This document shows, one piece after another, positions 11,691-24,239 of a DNA stretch of 64,000 nt (position 1 is the first letter of the stretch; each line of letters opens with the position of its first letter). The DNA lies in the NCBI GenBank assembly GCA_008360955.1, contig LUCM01004005.1, positions 274,415 through 338,414 of the forward strand, written 5' to 3'. This stretch comes from Fasciolopsis buskii. Lineage: Eukaryota > Platyhelminthes > Trematoda > Plagiorchiida > Fasciolidae. A program made the translations under genes and the position numbers. The notes beneath the pieces are model-generated. The model made no database searches. It was not told the DNA's origin and was given only the letters and a program-made list of their open reading frames with translations.

Positions 11691-14600
11691 ATTGTCGAGT
11701 TAAGTTTATCTGAAGGGTAGTCAGTCAAACACAGATTCATCGATAGCACACATTACTTATGAGTAGCTGTGGGATCTATGTAGGGAATTTTCTTCAGTTG
11801 ATGCGTGAGCAGCAATTTTGCCTTTTGGAGAATTGCAACTGCTTATCATGAAAGTGCATATCGGCGAAAGACTCGCAATTAAATCACAACAAAATGTGCC
11901 CCGGAGGTGACCTCCCGGAGCCGACATAAAGACGAAGAAATTCAGTAGCACAAGGACGACAAACACAAGAGCGTGTACGTGAGTAATCAATAAGTAGACG
12001 GCCTAGTGAGTGAAATGGGACACGAAGTTAAACACTTTGTGTTAATTTCGAAACTTCAAGTAAATGTCAAAATTTGCATGTGAAAGAAATGGTAATTTAG
12101 TCCAATAAATCTCAGAAGTTCTATTTTCATTTACAGTGTGATTATTTCGTAAAATTTAGGATTATGCATGTTTTCAGGGTGCAATTCACTGACACCGGCT
12201 TTCGGTCTAGTACGTAGATGAAGTTGTCTCATCCCCATGATTTTCAAGTTCGCTCGAAGCTGGCACAAATTTTACAAATTCTTTTGATAATTAATTGGAA
12301 TAGTTCCAAATGACGCAGAGAACTTTAGTGGACGTTTATGGTTCCATACCTTGTGCTTGATAAGGTTGTTTTTAGATCAAAAGTTGTTCACCACTAGCCG
12401 AACTCACATAACCCACGCAGTTAAAATACCTTTCCGGCTAAGGACTCAAACGTTGTGGAAGCACGAACTCAGCCCAGTCGAAGGGAAATGTGTGAACTGG
12501 CCTTCCCGATTCAATAAATACTGAATCACAAAAAGCTTTAATCAAACAAAACTGATAACCTACAGTCAACGAAGAAAATCCTACCATAGAAGGGGACACA
12601 AGTGATTAGCGGTCAAACTTGTTTACCTCCAAAAATTCGATTCGGCACAATTAAAGAGACAATAAATAGATGAAAGAATAACTGCCTTTCTTTGTAGTTT
12701 CATGGGGTCTAAGATGTAACGGTCCAGTACGAGTAACTGTGTGACATTCCAATTTACGTCCACTGAAAGTAGTTGGCGAACGCATCGCAGATTGACCTTG
12801 CCCACACCCCATGCTATAGGAGTCGGTTCATGCTTCGTCTTGCCTTTCAAGTAAGATATAGGAACGTTGCTTAAAAAGCTTAGGGTTCAAACAAGTTTTA
12901 AGGACAAATTCTTTGGTCTAACAAAGTCACTGATGAACTCGGATTAATCATTCTTCTGAAAGAGGCACTGAAAAGTTTGATAATTTTCGACATTGGCATA
13001 TTAGTGTTTCTGCGTAACCTTTTCTCCAGCGTTTCACAGACTTAATTTTGAGTACACCTGCATAATGATAGCACTTTATCCCTTGTATCTAGACTGTCCA
13101 ATAGGTAATAGTGACAACTACTCTAAATTATGTCCACAGAACTTGGCTGAAGGGCATGGTAACCGGTTGTTTTGGGCTATAATAACGGTCATTCTTATTT
13201 TACCAGAACATCTCGAAGCGTGTAGCACATTAAGCAAGAAGTGAAAGCTTTTCAGTAGTGTCCTTCGAGAAATTTATACATCTGTGATAGTGTAAATTTC
13301 TGTGGCAACAAGGTGATATGCTACCCGGAGATGATCTAAGGGCAAAGATGTACTTCTCACATTCTTTTAGTACGCATTCGGAACCTAGTTCGGACACGAT
13401 GGATGTGCAGTGCTAGAAATTTCAAAAGACATGAAGCAGCTGAACACTGTACTTAGGAGATCCAGGCACAGTTATAAATTAAAATCTAATGTGAATCACT
13501 AGGAGCATGAATGGATGAAAAATCCATTTAAGAATCATACTGAGAGTATCAGGTACGCACACCTGACGAGCAAAACACGCCGAATGTCACAGAATTTTAC
13601 AAACTTGTAATTTTAGACTTAATGCTTTTGTATCCAGTGTGAACACCGTCAAATTCAAAATATTATACGATCCTTATTGCTCACAAAATGGCGAAATTTT
13701 TCAACAAGTGTGAACCAACTACTTTCGGGTGTGTATTTATCCCTACGGCATTCGCATAGATTTCAATGGTACATTCAACATTAATGCTGCAAGAACAACT
13801 GGTCTATAGATAGATTGAATGTTCCAGTGCGTGTTAATATACGCTGGCTAATACCACTAACTAATTGTCATTCATTTCGTTCACGCTTGCAATGATCATT
13901 TCAGCAAATAGGCTCGTTTTGCTCAATCAACTTTTGCGGGCATTTAGGCAATCCCAAGTGCTACGATAAGCGGAGTAACCAATAAGCAAACCGAACCGTA
14001 AACTTGGCCCCTGGACATCTTCAGTATTATGAATAGTTGTAAAACGGAAATTCGAACCTAACCAAAACATTTCAAAACGGATTCGGATCATATTTGTGCC
14101 TCCATGTTTTTTCTGCCTTGCCCAGCCCGTAAAGTAGGGACCAAAACCGGAGTATATCGATTCCGAGCTCTTGGATCGGATGACTGAAAAAGGAATATTT
14201 GATTTAATGATCAATTAGATTGTTGACCAATAGGTTGACCTTTTCGCAAACGAATCAGTTTTTCAACTAAAATACTAGCGAAGACAATCCATATCCTGAA
14301 GACGACGGAAGAAAACTCATCACATTCAGGGGGCGCGCTGATTATTTCAAAGTTTCGCACATTATTCTGCCGGACGGATCGGTATAATCCAACTAGAAAA
14401 AAATGAACTAAGAGGATGAAAAATTTAAGTGGTCATTCTCTGGTCAAAAGCCTGTATGTTCTTACGATGTGCACTTCATATTAAACCAGATTAGTGAAAG
14501 AGCATAAGCAGATGAAAGTGGCTAGTTTTCATACCCTTCCTCAGCTAGAGAAGAACGTGTGAGTCACAATGATCAGTTGCGGGCATAAGGAAAAACAAGG

Positions 14601-17600
14601 ATTAGGCAGTAGCTTGCACGGGGCTTTGGGAGGGGTGAATATTGATCACGTTTACGAAAAGGACAAGTGATGAAAAGTATCAGGAAGCGCAAGTCTTCAC
14701 TTAGTGAAGAAGTGAGAATCAGTTTACTATTTCACTAAACTATTCAAGGCATTGTTAGGTGCAGCCTGCTTTTTGAAAATAGTTTCCATTGTCGTGAAAA
14801 TAGAAATGGGCAATGTCGGAACACTTTAGTTGGAATGTCTCGGCTATTGTGAATGCAAATGGCAAATAGTTTCAGTGGACACATTCCGTCCTTTACATCG
14901 GAATAAATCACACATGAACAATGAGGCCACTGGAGAGTGTAAATTGCAAACTGAGGCGCAAGATCATGATGGACGACGGTGCTTGAAGGGTAAACGATTG
15001 TGAAGCAGTCCTCCGGAATTCTGCGACTGACAACTAAATGAGTGGCCCAAGGAAGTTTATCTATCATAGTGATTCAACGCTAACGAAAGAAAATCCTTCT
15101 GGGGATGCTGGACTTTTGCGGAACACAGATGAGTTTTTAAATTGTTTTGGAATGCAAATAATCTTTGGGCTTAAAACGCATATAAATCCACATTGGAAGA
15201 TATCCAGGCAGCGCAGAGGGGGAACTCAAGCAAAAAGCTCATGCGTCCACCTCAGTATGAGCGTAGTCCCATTGCGCCGTCTTATTATGACAATCTCTGT
15301 TGAGAAAACTTGTGAAGAAAGTTTGACGGGGTGTCAAAAGAGCCATTGAGAACTCTCAAGTGGCGATGCTGTGTGGATTAGATCGGACCCTGCCGATCGA
15401 ACAAGGAGGCACCAGAGAGCTTGACTCTTTCATACAGCTAGGAAAGCTGTTATGAGCATAACTGCGATCTAATCCACTGCCTAATATGAAGTCCTTTATC
15501 AATCCTATTTAATTAAAGGGTTCGATTCAAACCCACTTCATCCACTGTTTTTTTATAAAGACCCATGACAGTTAGGTTAAAGGTCACTTCGGTTTGTGGA
15601 TAAAAAACAGCTTCTTTGATTTCCTGGCTGAGCGAGGTTATAATTTGGACTAGTCGCACCTGAAGATTAAATAGGGAATGCATGCACTAGTAGGAGCCAG
15701 TTTATATGAACTCCTTACATTTGTATACAAGCGCCTTCATCTGGTGTTTGATTAAATAAATCACCATACCTCTCCCATTACTTGCTAAACTTTTGAAGAA
15801 CATTTTCTGAAGCAACTTAGGCCTATTTCTGAGGGAAACTATTTCTTTCCAAGAAAGCCACCATTTCCTGCATCTCTTATTCCGAACCAACTTTAATCGC
15901 ATCAGTCTCAATAGTACTTTTATTTCCACAATGGGCATAAAAAATTAACGAAACCGTTATACAAACACAAACCATATCTTTCCGTAGTAACCGAGACCTC
16001 GCTGTCGCCCGGCCCGCTACCACACCTGATTTAACGAAACCTTGTGACTCTTTGCCATGGCTTGCGGTCTCCTCTCCCATCCCGTGCAGTGGGCCCTAGG
16101 GGCTATGGACCATGGCCCTTTCACTATTCTCACGCACAAAGCGTGCCATAAAAAGCAAACTCCACATCATTTCACCATTGAAGTTTATCCAGAGCTCCCA
16201 AGTTTGGATAGGTCTAGGATTGGAGCAAAACGTTTGACAACCTGTGCGTTAATAGCGCAATGGCATCCGGCCAAGTACGAGATATGGTGATACCTCCATT
16301 TAACTGTGTGCAGGCAAATAGATGCAACTGTATCAGTTTCGAAAAGCACCTGCCTTCTCCCAACCAGTGTTACTCAGTTAAAGATTGTGGTTTTATTTGT
16401 CATTTACACAAAAAAAACATGAAAAACGTCTCCGATGCCCATTTCAGTCACTTTTTTCTCATCGATATAGTGGACTTTTTTCGATACCTTTTCTGTTTAA
16501 ATGATAATTTAGGGAAGTGATCAGTCCGGGTAGTTTGTCAGTTTCACATTAAACCCCAGAGAACAGTGCTCACCAACTAGCAGAGACCAAAGAAATTTGG
16601 TTTTAGATGAACACATTGATTTCCAGTGAGAAATTTAACACATCGGAATGAGTTGAAACAATAATTGAATTCGGGTGACGGGTGACGAGTGACAAAAGAA
16701 TGTGAACAATGAATTTATCTGGCTAATGCTTGGAAGATGTGTTGAATGTGTCCGTTCAGTCGTCTCTCCAAATAGAAGTGGGCGTTGTTTTCTATTTTTA
16801 TCAGTCTCATCGATCCATAAAGGAAAATGGTGATAACTTTTGTTGGACGGACCTAATGAGCAAACAAGATTCGACCAATTTGAATTCGGTATGATAAGAA
16901 CTGAATCGTCTGGTCTTCCTGATTAAGTGGCGTAATAAAAATGAGTAGCGAAAAAACAATAAGTTGACTTTATCTTCAAATGACTGTGACCATATCAAAA
17001 ATATCCGAAGAAATAAGAACATACCTGCTTAGTGATCATGAAAATGTTACCTTCTGGTAAAATGCTACGAACTCTGATATTGCTATGAATCCTGCGCTCG
17101 ATCTATCTCCTATTCAAGGCTCTGTATATCGTTAACTCAATGATTCAGTTTACTTGCAGTTTTTTACAGTCACTCTTCTTTCACCCAACGTGCTCTGGCT
17201 TTAGTTGCTACGTCACAGCAGTATTGCGATATCCAACCATTTCACCTACTCCCCCAAACCATACGTCAACACTACCTACACTGGCCAGTTCACTAGTTAA
17301 ACTATTCATACCCTTTTGCCATTTCATCAACCGACTAAGCCCATCAATCAATCACTACATGTCTCGAGGAACGGCGGAGAACGAGGAAGTCGTTCTGTGG
17401 ATATGCACAAAACATGCCCCAACCACTTCAGGTCATCCGTTTCCAGTGGCTCTTCTAATGACCGAACCTTGTAGCCCAGCACCTTACGTCTAATCATTGG
17501 GTTGCTGACACATTCTATCAACAAATTTCACAAACATTGCGAAGGTAACGGTGCTCACGTCTTATATCCTCAACGGCCACGTTTCTGGGGCGTGGTTCTG

Positions 17601-18872
17601 ACAACGTAACCCCTTATCTCTAAGTCGACTAGATCGGTCTTAACTAATTCACTCGATTTCATTGAGAAACTTTTCGACGAAGAAAAACAGAAAGCATGAT
17701 TCCTTTACCTCTCCGGTATCGACAACAGACATGCATTACACTGCTAAACGGGCTTCATTGTTACTGAGCGCGTTTTTTTCACGATGACAATTGCGACACG
17801 CTTTTCAAGACGTGACGGTAACTCCAGCTCAAATTTAGTTCCCATCAGTCACACAGAGGCACCACTCTCCAGAAGCCTGGCATTTACCCCGTTGGTATTT
17901 CGAAGATCTTCATGCTTTCTTAATGAAAAACAGACCTCAGGTCTTTTTTTGCAAACGAAATGCAACCCTGAAAACAGCTCCATACAACCCATTTTTTGAT
18001 AACTTAACGAATCACTGAAAGATTACCAGTCCCAATCAATAATCGTATTCATTTGAAACATGGGATATCCAGATAGAATTCGGTATTTGAGATCCGCAGT
18101 TTTAGCTAAAAGTAACTAAATAGAACAGTGTGCATAACAGTAACAAAACAGGAAGGAACTTGTTCTGCAGCCCCCGGGGGGACAATCTCTAAGAAAAACA
18201 CCGGAGTAGGAATATCGTGGTGCAAATGGTGGCTTAGTTGCATCCTCCTGATTTGAGTAAGTAAGTTCATTGGAATAGTACGACATCGACTTGAAGCAAC
18301 GCCCGCTACAATAGCGAGACAACTACAAATCAAAAGTAGATTAATTTCCTGATACTGAATTGACCCGAGCATAGTCAGACACGAGCACATGCCCGTGAAT
18401 TCGAAGTGTAACAAAAACAACTTCAAGCGCATTTCGGGCCCCTGGTTTCAGCGATTTTGAACAAAGTGAGACGTGGAAATACCCGCGAGACCAGTGTAGG
18501 ATATACGGTGTTCTTCAGCTGTAGCCCATGGTTTAGATTTATCTCACATGCAATCAGAACATCAACATGCTTGCGTACCCCCAACTGGTTGTTCCTCTGG
18601 TTGTTTCACCGTAACAGTCCATGCAATCAAAAATAGTTCCTTCAGTCTAGAAAATAAGTCAAAAGAAGGGGTTTCCTTGAGATAAATAACTCAAACCGAA
18701 CACAGATCAGATTGTAACCGATTCTAAGGTAGCACAGTAAAAGGATTTCGCTGTCACCATCTTCTTTGTTCATGGCACTGATAATTTGAAATAATGACCT
18801 CGTCGGTGGCACACGTGGGACCGTTACACCGTTACACTGTATGATGCATGTACCTATCAGAAATATATACGC

Positions 18873-18893
18873 ATTATATATATATATATATAA
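18873..18893. repeat. (AT)n microsatellite
   Basis: About ten AT units, lying 24 nt before the 18917 exon. Confidence 0.9.
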
Positions 18894-18916
18894 ACTTACG
18901 CTGACTTTCCTTTCAG

Positions 18917-19209
18917 CTTCAAGCTATCAACAAACGCTAAATGAAACATCTCCACAGTCCATGCCAACAAGTCCAACCAGGTTTCTTCAGACAGGTGGAT
19001 ATCACAACTTGGCCGTAGAGACAACACGTACAGAACCACAACCGCCAACAATGAAGCTGTCCACTTCTTATAAAACTGCCCCAAATTCACCGTACACAGA
19101 AGCTACCGGTGATCGACAGAAGACGATCTCATCCAGCACACAATGTGCCTATTCTACTGGGAATGGCAACACGGTGGACTACGGCGGACGACAGACACCG
19201 CTGGACAAT
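18917..19209 (+). CDS. exon b of the unrecognised plus-strand gene
   Basis: 293-nt open segment between TTTCCTTTCAG (ending 18916) and the perfect donor AAT|GTAAGT (GT at 19210). It begins with two bases that complete the codon opened at 9687 and ends on a codon boundary (phase 0), matching the next acceptor at 21239. It encodes about 97 residues, strongly enriched in Ser, Thr, Pro and Gln, for example SPQSMPTSPTRF, consistent with a disordered regulatory segment. No domain recognised. The frame stays open past the donor to a TAA... stop at 19450, so intron retention would give an alternative C-terminus of about 80 residues. Part of that tail falls in an inverted repeat, so I think it is not the main product. 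Confidence 0.8.
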
Positions 19210-19398
19210 GTAAGTCTACAGGGTCATAGCCAATATTTTATTGCCATGAAATACTATGAGAAACTGTGCGATCGTATGACGGTACAGCAGGAATGTAAAC
19301 AGAAACTTAGCGGTCGGGTGCGGTCTGGTTGTGCTGTGGGTGGCTCTGTTGTGCAACAAGGATCCGAGAAATTGTCATCATCCAACACCCTCGGAATA

Positions 19399-19522
19399 TT
19401 GAGAAAAAAGTGTGACGAACAAGCTCGTTTTCAGTCATTCGTAATCATGTAAATACATTACATATGATTTACTACAAATGAGAGAGGGATGATAAGTTAC
19501 AGTCCTAGTAGGCAAAATATAT
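19399..19522 (+). repeat. left arm of a diverged inverted repeat
   Basis: The arm carries GTGTGACGAACAAGCTCG and, further on, GATTTACTACAAATGAGAG. Both recur in reverse complement at 19739-19862. The arms are alike but clearly diverged (substitutions and small indels), with a spacer of about 215 nt. Confidence 0.75.
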
Positions 19523-19738
19523 CCACTGTTGTGTGGGTGTGTGGGTGAAACGTATGGTGGTCGCAATTGTTGTTTTGGGGATGCGATTCGCACCCATGAT
19601 CTGGATCTGTAAGGGACCCGGTAGATTTTCGGGTGGGGGTGCCGAGTAGGCCAGGGAAGCTTCAATGTTTGTACGAACTGCTTTTGGGCACACAACTGGG
19701 AATCATTGAGACGAATGTACACGCAAACAGCAGTGCAC

Positions 19739-19862
19739 ATATTTTGACTAGAACTGTAACCCATCATACCTCCTCTCATTTGTAGTAAATCACACATAAT
19801 GCTATGTATCGGCATGAATAACTGAAAACGAGCTTGTTCGTCACACTGTGCTGTTTCTCAGT
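19739..19862 (-). repeat. right arm of a diverged inverted repeat
   Basis: Reverse complement of the 19399-19522 arm. Together they would form a long hairpin in the pre-mRNA, and could be a MITE-like or foldback relic. Confidence 0.75.
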
Positions 19863-21238
19863 GTGCTCCGTGGCAGTATTCGAAAAAATTAGTATGTAAC
19901 AAGGAGAAGTCGAAACCGAATCATATGGGCCTGTGGGATCGCAAGGACTAACATTCTCCGGGGTCACCGCCATCAAAAAACACGAAATAGCTCCCAAAGA
20001 CTAAGTAGGTACCCATACAAAGCCTATTATAAACTGCTCATAACTAAGAGGGCTCCGTGGCAGACTGGTAGACTTCAACTCTATGCATTAGCGGTACGTT
20101 ACACTACACCCGTGATAAATGATCCATTTATCAGTGGCATGTACAATCTTAAATAATCTATTTAAGCATACAAAAAGACAGTCTACAAAAGCACACCAGA
20201 GCAGAAACAAAAGTCTAAGCCTGTCGCATACAGCAAAACAGAAGTGAAATAGGCAGTTGAACGAGAAAGACTAATCGGCCGTTGACAACCTGCCACTCTA
20301 ATTGAGGAATGCGTTTGATATGCCCTTTGTGCCCTTTGTTTTCAAAGCTAGCTTCCTCAGATGCTTTCGTAGTTGGGGCTCTACAATACACGCTCGGTCT
20401 GTTGCTTTCTGGTCAGAAAAGAAGACCCGGATAGCGTCACCTGCACTGAACAGCCAAGAGGTCCCAGTTGATTTCAAGGTTCTTCAGTTGGTCACGACAA
20501 TAGCCTGGCATTACTTCTGTTTGCCGATGCGCAACTTCCGTATTTCTAGCTCTTTCAACAAAATGATTATCACCGATTTCCCATTCAGATTGAGACAGTC
20601 AACTGCATCGCCAACCTGCCATTGCTGTTTCAGTTGTTTCTTTTTCCGACTACCTTTGACGAGAGAATGCATTTTGACTTAGACATTCTCCATTCCCCAA
20701 CGATCAACCGTGAATTAAATGTTCAACCCAAAGATTCGCGGCCACAAAATTGAAGCTTCCCGAAAAGGCCTCCTAGGGAAATTTAAACCTTGAGTCTTTC
20801 CTCAAGCAGCTAACAAACAACGAAAGGGTTAGTCGGTTGTTGTTTGAGCCTTTTTTTTGTTTATCATCGTCCCTCGAACGGCGGCTTGCTGTTTGTATCC
20901 ATCCACTAGTACAAATTTAGACTGATTCCTTCCCGTATAAATGACTTCAGTCGTTCATTTGGTTCGCTTTATGACGAACAAAATTGTTAAAGGAATCTGT
21001 GCAATGTAGGTAACTTTTCTATTTCTTCTATCTTTTTACTTCCTTTATTAATGAAATAACATAGGGTTGCCAAGTGGGGAAGTTGATCGACGATTGGAGG
21101 ATTCGGACCCACTCCCTTCATGTCCAAAAAGGACTCAAGGAAGTACACTGAAATGATATAAATTCGTCATTTTTAAATTGCAATTAGGAATTTTCAGCTA
21201 AATATGAACAATTTTTTAATCCGCTTTTAATCCTGCAG

Positions 21239-21664
21239 ATCGTACAAGAGATCATCACCCGACTGCAGAATAATCCACAGCTACCTTTGGTTGTGATGCC
21301 AACAAGTGGTAGCAACGTCCTTTCGACAAGCACACAATCAGCAATGTCCGATTCGTCTTCAAGAAGTTCACCGGCCCCGTTGATTTTTCAACTTCCTCAT
21401 CCCGACGCCGCATTCGTATGCTTGCCAGCTAGTCCGGAGCAGATGCCCCGTGTGGTCACCGCTCCCAAAAGTGGCACCCTCGTCGTGATCCCTGCTACAT
21501 CAGTCACAGGTGGCAGCGGAAATACTGATGACCCCAATCCGCCACAGACACAACAACCATTGGTATTGACTGGGCCGAGACCCGGATACTTTCTGATGAT
21601 CACCTCGGAAAACAGGTTTGATTACGTGCCAATAAACTACCGATCCGAACAGAATCTACAATAG
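21239..21664 (+). CDS. last exon of the unrecognised plus-strand gene (exon c)
   Basis: 426-nt open frame from the acceptor TTTTAATCCTGCAG (ending 21238) to TAG at 21662-21664. It begins on a codon boundary (IVQEIITRLQNN), matching the phase-0 donor at 19210. It encodes 141 residues: a short amphipathic start, a Ser-rich stretch, a Pro/Val-rich middle, and a C-terminus ending YRSEQNLQ with aromatic residues in the last 40. The three phase-consistent exons give 435 residues to the stop. No family recognised. The segment could be a cytoplasmic tail or a disordered region of a nuclear protein, and nothing in it decides which. Confidence 0.8.
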   Translation: MVQEIITRLQNNPQLPLVVMPTSGSNVLSTSTQSAMSDSSSRSSPAPLIFQLPHPDAAFVCLPASPEQMPRVVTAPKSGTLVVIPATSVTGGSGNTDDPNPPQTQQPLVLTGPRPGYFLMITSENRFDYVPINYRSEQNLQ

Positions 21665-21832
21665 TCAAGGACCGGTCGGCATCGTGAACACACGAAAACA
21701 AACTTATCTTTAACAGTCGGACAGAGCGGGAGCAGACAACATAACATCAAACGGAAGATGGATGTTGAAATCAAAAGGACATGAACGGCCAGTATACCTC
21801 CAAACAAACCATGCGGTGAAGGCCATGATGAA

Positions 21833-21838
21833 AATAAA
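21833..21838 (+). terminator. poly(A) signal AATAAA
   Basis: Canonical hexamer 169 nt past the stop codon of the plus-strand gene, in an A-rich context. A 3' UTR of about 170-200 nt is implied. Confidence 0.7.
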
Positions 21839-21849
21839 AAATAAGTAAC

Positions 21850-23329
21850 AACCAACCATATGTGACACTACCGTACACTGACTCATTATTTCATCCGTTC
21901 CATTTTACTTCAGTCATTTGAACTCGCTCCGTGACCGCCTGTTTGTGTCAACAGAACTCTGTTTCCATCTGCGTCATCTGCCAAACGTGATTTGTGAACA
22001 GTATGTGTAGGTAGCAATCCAACGTAAGCACTCACGACAATCCGAAACCAGCGTAACCTGCTTCCCCAATCCAGTTTGCTTCGTCTTTCCTATTTTCTCT
22101 AATTTACCTCTGACGGCTTCCTCTGCACTTTGGCCTTTACCTCACCGTCCGCTCCCTCAAACCGTCCACCAATGAGCTTCATTTTTTAGTTGTCATTTGA
22201 AGGCAAAATCGACGTGTTTCCTAGTTTGTAATGGTTTGTTCAACAAAGGGTATAGTCCATCAAGTATGATGGAAAAGACAGGCACGAAGTGCATCCAGTG
22301 TAAATGTGATACGTTGTTGTTTTGCGCCAAAGGTCTGAATAACAACTTGCCGAAAATTAAAACGCTGGTAGAGTTTTTAAATGTCAGAAGCGACCGACGG
22401 TACAGCCAACTACAGTTCCCAATAAAACATAACGGAGAGGAAATAATACAAAGACAAAACCTATCCCTAGCTCCGTCACCCTAAGTACTGATTCGCAATA
22501 GAGTTTCATTTGTGAACCCAGAGCGACCGAGTGGGAAATGACATGAATATGCAGAGTAACTCGACCAACGAAGGAAAAGTCCAAACATCAATCCCCCTTT
22601 ATGAGTTAATTCATGCCACCATTATTACCCTCAATGGGATCAACCATGCAGTGATGCGTGGGCTTCACGTACTTCCGAGTCAAAATTTAAACAAATCAGG
22701 TTTGTATGGCATTCCGCTACGCAACAGACTCATTATCACAAAATTGTTCATACTCTTTCCCATGCCATGCATACTTGTACGCTCACTAAGATCACACAGG
22801 GTTTGTCGACCACATCGACTACCCGTCTATCAGCGAAACGCTATGGATGACAGGTGATTTCAGCTCGTTGCATCGCATAAAGTTCGCAAACTTATGGTGC
22901 CCTTCTTTGGTTAAATAAAGTCACTGCAAGGGGAGGTGCGCGCGGGGAACAGTCAAGCAGGATTCAGCCTGGTCACTATGCTTTCAAAAACAGAAAAACT
23001 GTGGGTTGTTGGGAAAATGGAACTAGGCAGTCTTTCAAAGCTTCGCAATCCAAGGAGCAAAGGAAGATTGAAATACATAAGTTCGACATCTAGGGAGGAC
23101 GACTTGATAAGGGCCGACCGCCTAAATACGAGAAGACCGAGAAAGACCTGGGTGGAGAAAATGACCCAGGGGTTTCTGAGCAAGATAAACCAAAATAATA
23201 GCGATAGAAAACAGTGAGACAGCTGCTCGGCGATGAGCAGTGATTACAGATTTTTGAAGAAAAAGCACGTTGAACGGGTGTCAATCCCAAAGCCTGTTCA
23301 CTGGAGGCGTTAAAAACATGTTAAAGTGA
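21850..23329. other. intergenic stretch without a supported gene
   Basis: Open frames of up to 108 codons (for example 22531-22857 and 22936-23217, both +) lack recognised motifs. The second lies just upstream of an RTE 3' fragment and may be a decayed part of it. Confidence 0.4.
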
Positions 23330-23730
23330 AAATTCAAAATCCCGTCACTGTGTATGGATGTGAGCATGTGACGTAAGATCAGCTGAGATTAACAGTCAAT
23401 CTAACGAACTCATGGTTGGAGTCTGAAAACTTCATCCACTAGTTGACCAGAAACATTAAGAGATATGGAAGCGAACTATAAACAGCCGCGATCGAGTTGT
23501 CATTCTCTGTCGAATGAGAACGACTAAAAAACTGCGTTTGGACGGTTGGACTGCATTCCGTAAGTTGGCTGCTACGACATTCTTTTCGCTTTTTCCCCGT
23601 AGATCCACTCCCTAACGGCCTTGCATATTTAATTCTCTCTATAGCAAAGTGTAACTCGGTGAGAAATCCAGCGGTCAGTGGGGCTCGACCAGCTGTTTAA
23701 CGCTGAGGACGATGATGATGATGATGAAAG
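23330..23730 (+). mobile_element. 3' fragment of an RTE-type retrotransposon
   Basis: Begins with a relic of the conserved LLYGCETW region (read as TVYGCEHVT) and ends with the same 3' tail as the element at 27815-31025. Shared words include the GCGATCG..GTGTCATT stretch, CTGTTTAACGCTGA and the closing (GATGAT)n run at 23711-23727. It is 5'-truncated, as is usual for non-LTR copies, and in the same orientation as the longer copy. Confidence 0.65.
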
Positions 23731-23962
23731 AGCAGCAGCTACTAGAGAAAAAGAAAACAACGAAAAGAACACTTGGGTCAGAAAACCGCATACGATACGA
23801 CGACTCTGAGGCTGGCAATGACGTGGAATACAATAGAATTCTACGTAGTGTAGGGAAGAGATAAGTGGCTGCAGGGCTTAAACCTACTGCCTCAGAGGCG
23901 ATAGTCCTGAATACACCGGCTGGCACCAATGAAAGAGATTAAAGTAAAAGAAATCAGTAAAA

Positions 23963-24125
23963 TTAATCTTTATTGGCCTTTAATTGAGCAAACAGATTTT
24001 TTCGTTGTTCTTCCGAAAACCATTCTGTAAGGTCGGGGGACATAAAATCTACTGCCTTCGGCAGACGTAAATATCGCAGCATTCTACCCTTGCTCGCACG
24101 CACCTCGACCACACGTTTCGGCTTT
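23963..24125 (-). CDS. last exon of an unrecognised minus-strand gene
   Basis: On the minus strand, a strong acceptor (GATCTTTTTTCGTTCTTTAG, AG at 24127-24126) opens a frame of 54 codons ending in TAA at 23965-23963. It enters in phase 2. The product is compact and basic, then ends acidic/amphipathic: it starts KPKRVVEVRASKGR, contains LRYLRLPKAVDF and ends QLKANKD. This reads as a real folded C-terminus rather than a random frame. I do not recognise the family; a small RNA-binding or ribosome-associated protein is conceivable from the basic start but unproven. An AATAAA overlaps the last codons. Confidence 0.6.
23969..23974 (-). terminator. poly(A) signal overlapping the stop region
   Basis: AATAAA on the minus strand falls inside the codons for Asn-Lys just before the stop. 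If used, the 3' UTR would be only about 10-25 nt. Confidence 0.45.
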
Positions 24126-24174
24126 CTAAAGAACGAAAAAAGATCAAAATATTCAAAACAGAAATTAAACACAC

Positions 24175-24228
24175 TTGGGATCAACATGGGGACCATGTTT
24201 TTTTGTCTTAGTCACTTCACAATTGGTA
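24175..24228 (-). CDS. likely short preceding exon of the minus-strand gene
   Basis: A 54-nt segment lies between the acceptor TTTTCATTGCCTTTTAG (AG at 24230-24229) and a donor AA|GTGTGT (GT at 24174-24173). It leaves two bases (AA) that join the first base of the 24125 exon to make AAA (Lys), so the phases agree. The joined reading around the junction is HGPHVDPK then KPKRVV, a plausible basic linker. The implied intron is 49 nt, within the range of flatworm micro-introns. Further upstream exons could not be fixed. Confidence 0.4.
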
Positions 24229-24239
24229 CTAAAAGGCAA

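Larger units (their letters stand above)
9688..18916 (+). other. 9.2-kb intron of the plus-strand gene
   Basis: Bounded by GTAAGG and TTTCCTTTCAG. It contains an AGT microsatellite (10262-10324), a minus-strand SINE-like element (11540-11690), a GC-rich island near 15990-16120 and an (AT)n run just before the acceptor. The open frames inside, including a 117-codon one at 17140-17493, show no motifs and no splice-site pairing I trust. Confidence 0.65.
19210..21238 (+). other. 2.0-kb intron of the plus-strand gene
   Basis: GTAAGT to TTTTAATCCTGCAG. It holds a diverged inverted repeat (19399-19522 and 19739-19862). A 126-codon frame at 20302-20682 has no support. Confidence 0.75.

Noticed and set aside
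13927..14214. 95-codon minus-strand frame
   Set aside because: Looks protein-like in places but has no motif, no splice sites and lies inside the large intron. It may be repeat-derived, which I could not show.
15518..15535. B-box-like GGGTTCGATTCAAACCC, possible tRNA or SINE head
   Set aside because: It is a near-palindrome. No A box or acceptor pairing could be found on either strand at the right distance.
15877..16290. GC-rich island with open frames on both strands, possible exon
   Set aside because: No acceptor and donor pair fits a consistent frame, and neither product looks like a known family. It may be a small repeat.
17140..17493. 117-codon frame in the large intron
   Set aside because: Low-complexity Pro/Thr/Ser composition and no paired splice sites.
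20050..20110. A-box-like TGGCAGACTGG
   Set aside because: The downstream B-box candidate is poor and no acceptor stem is visible.
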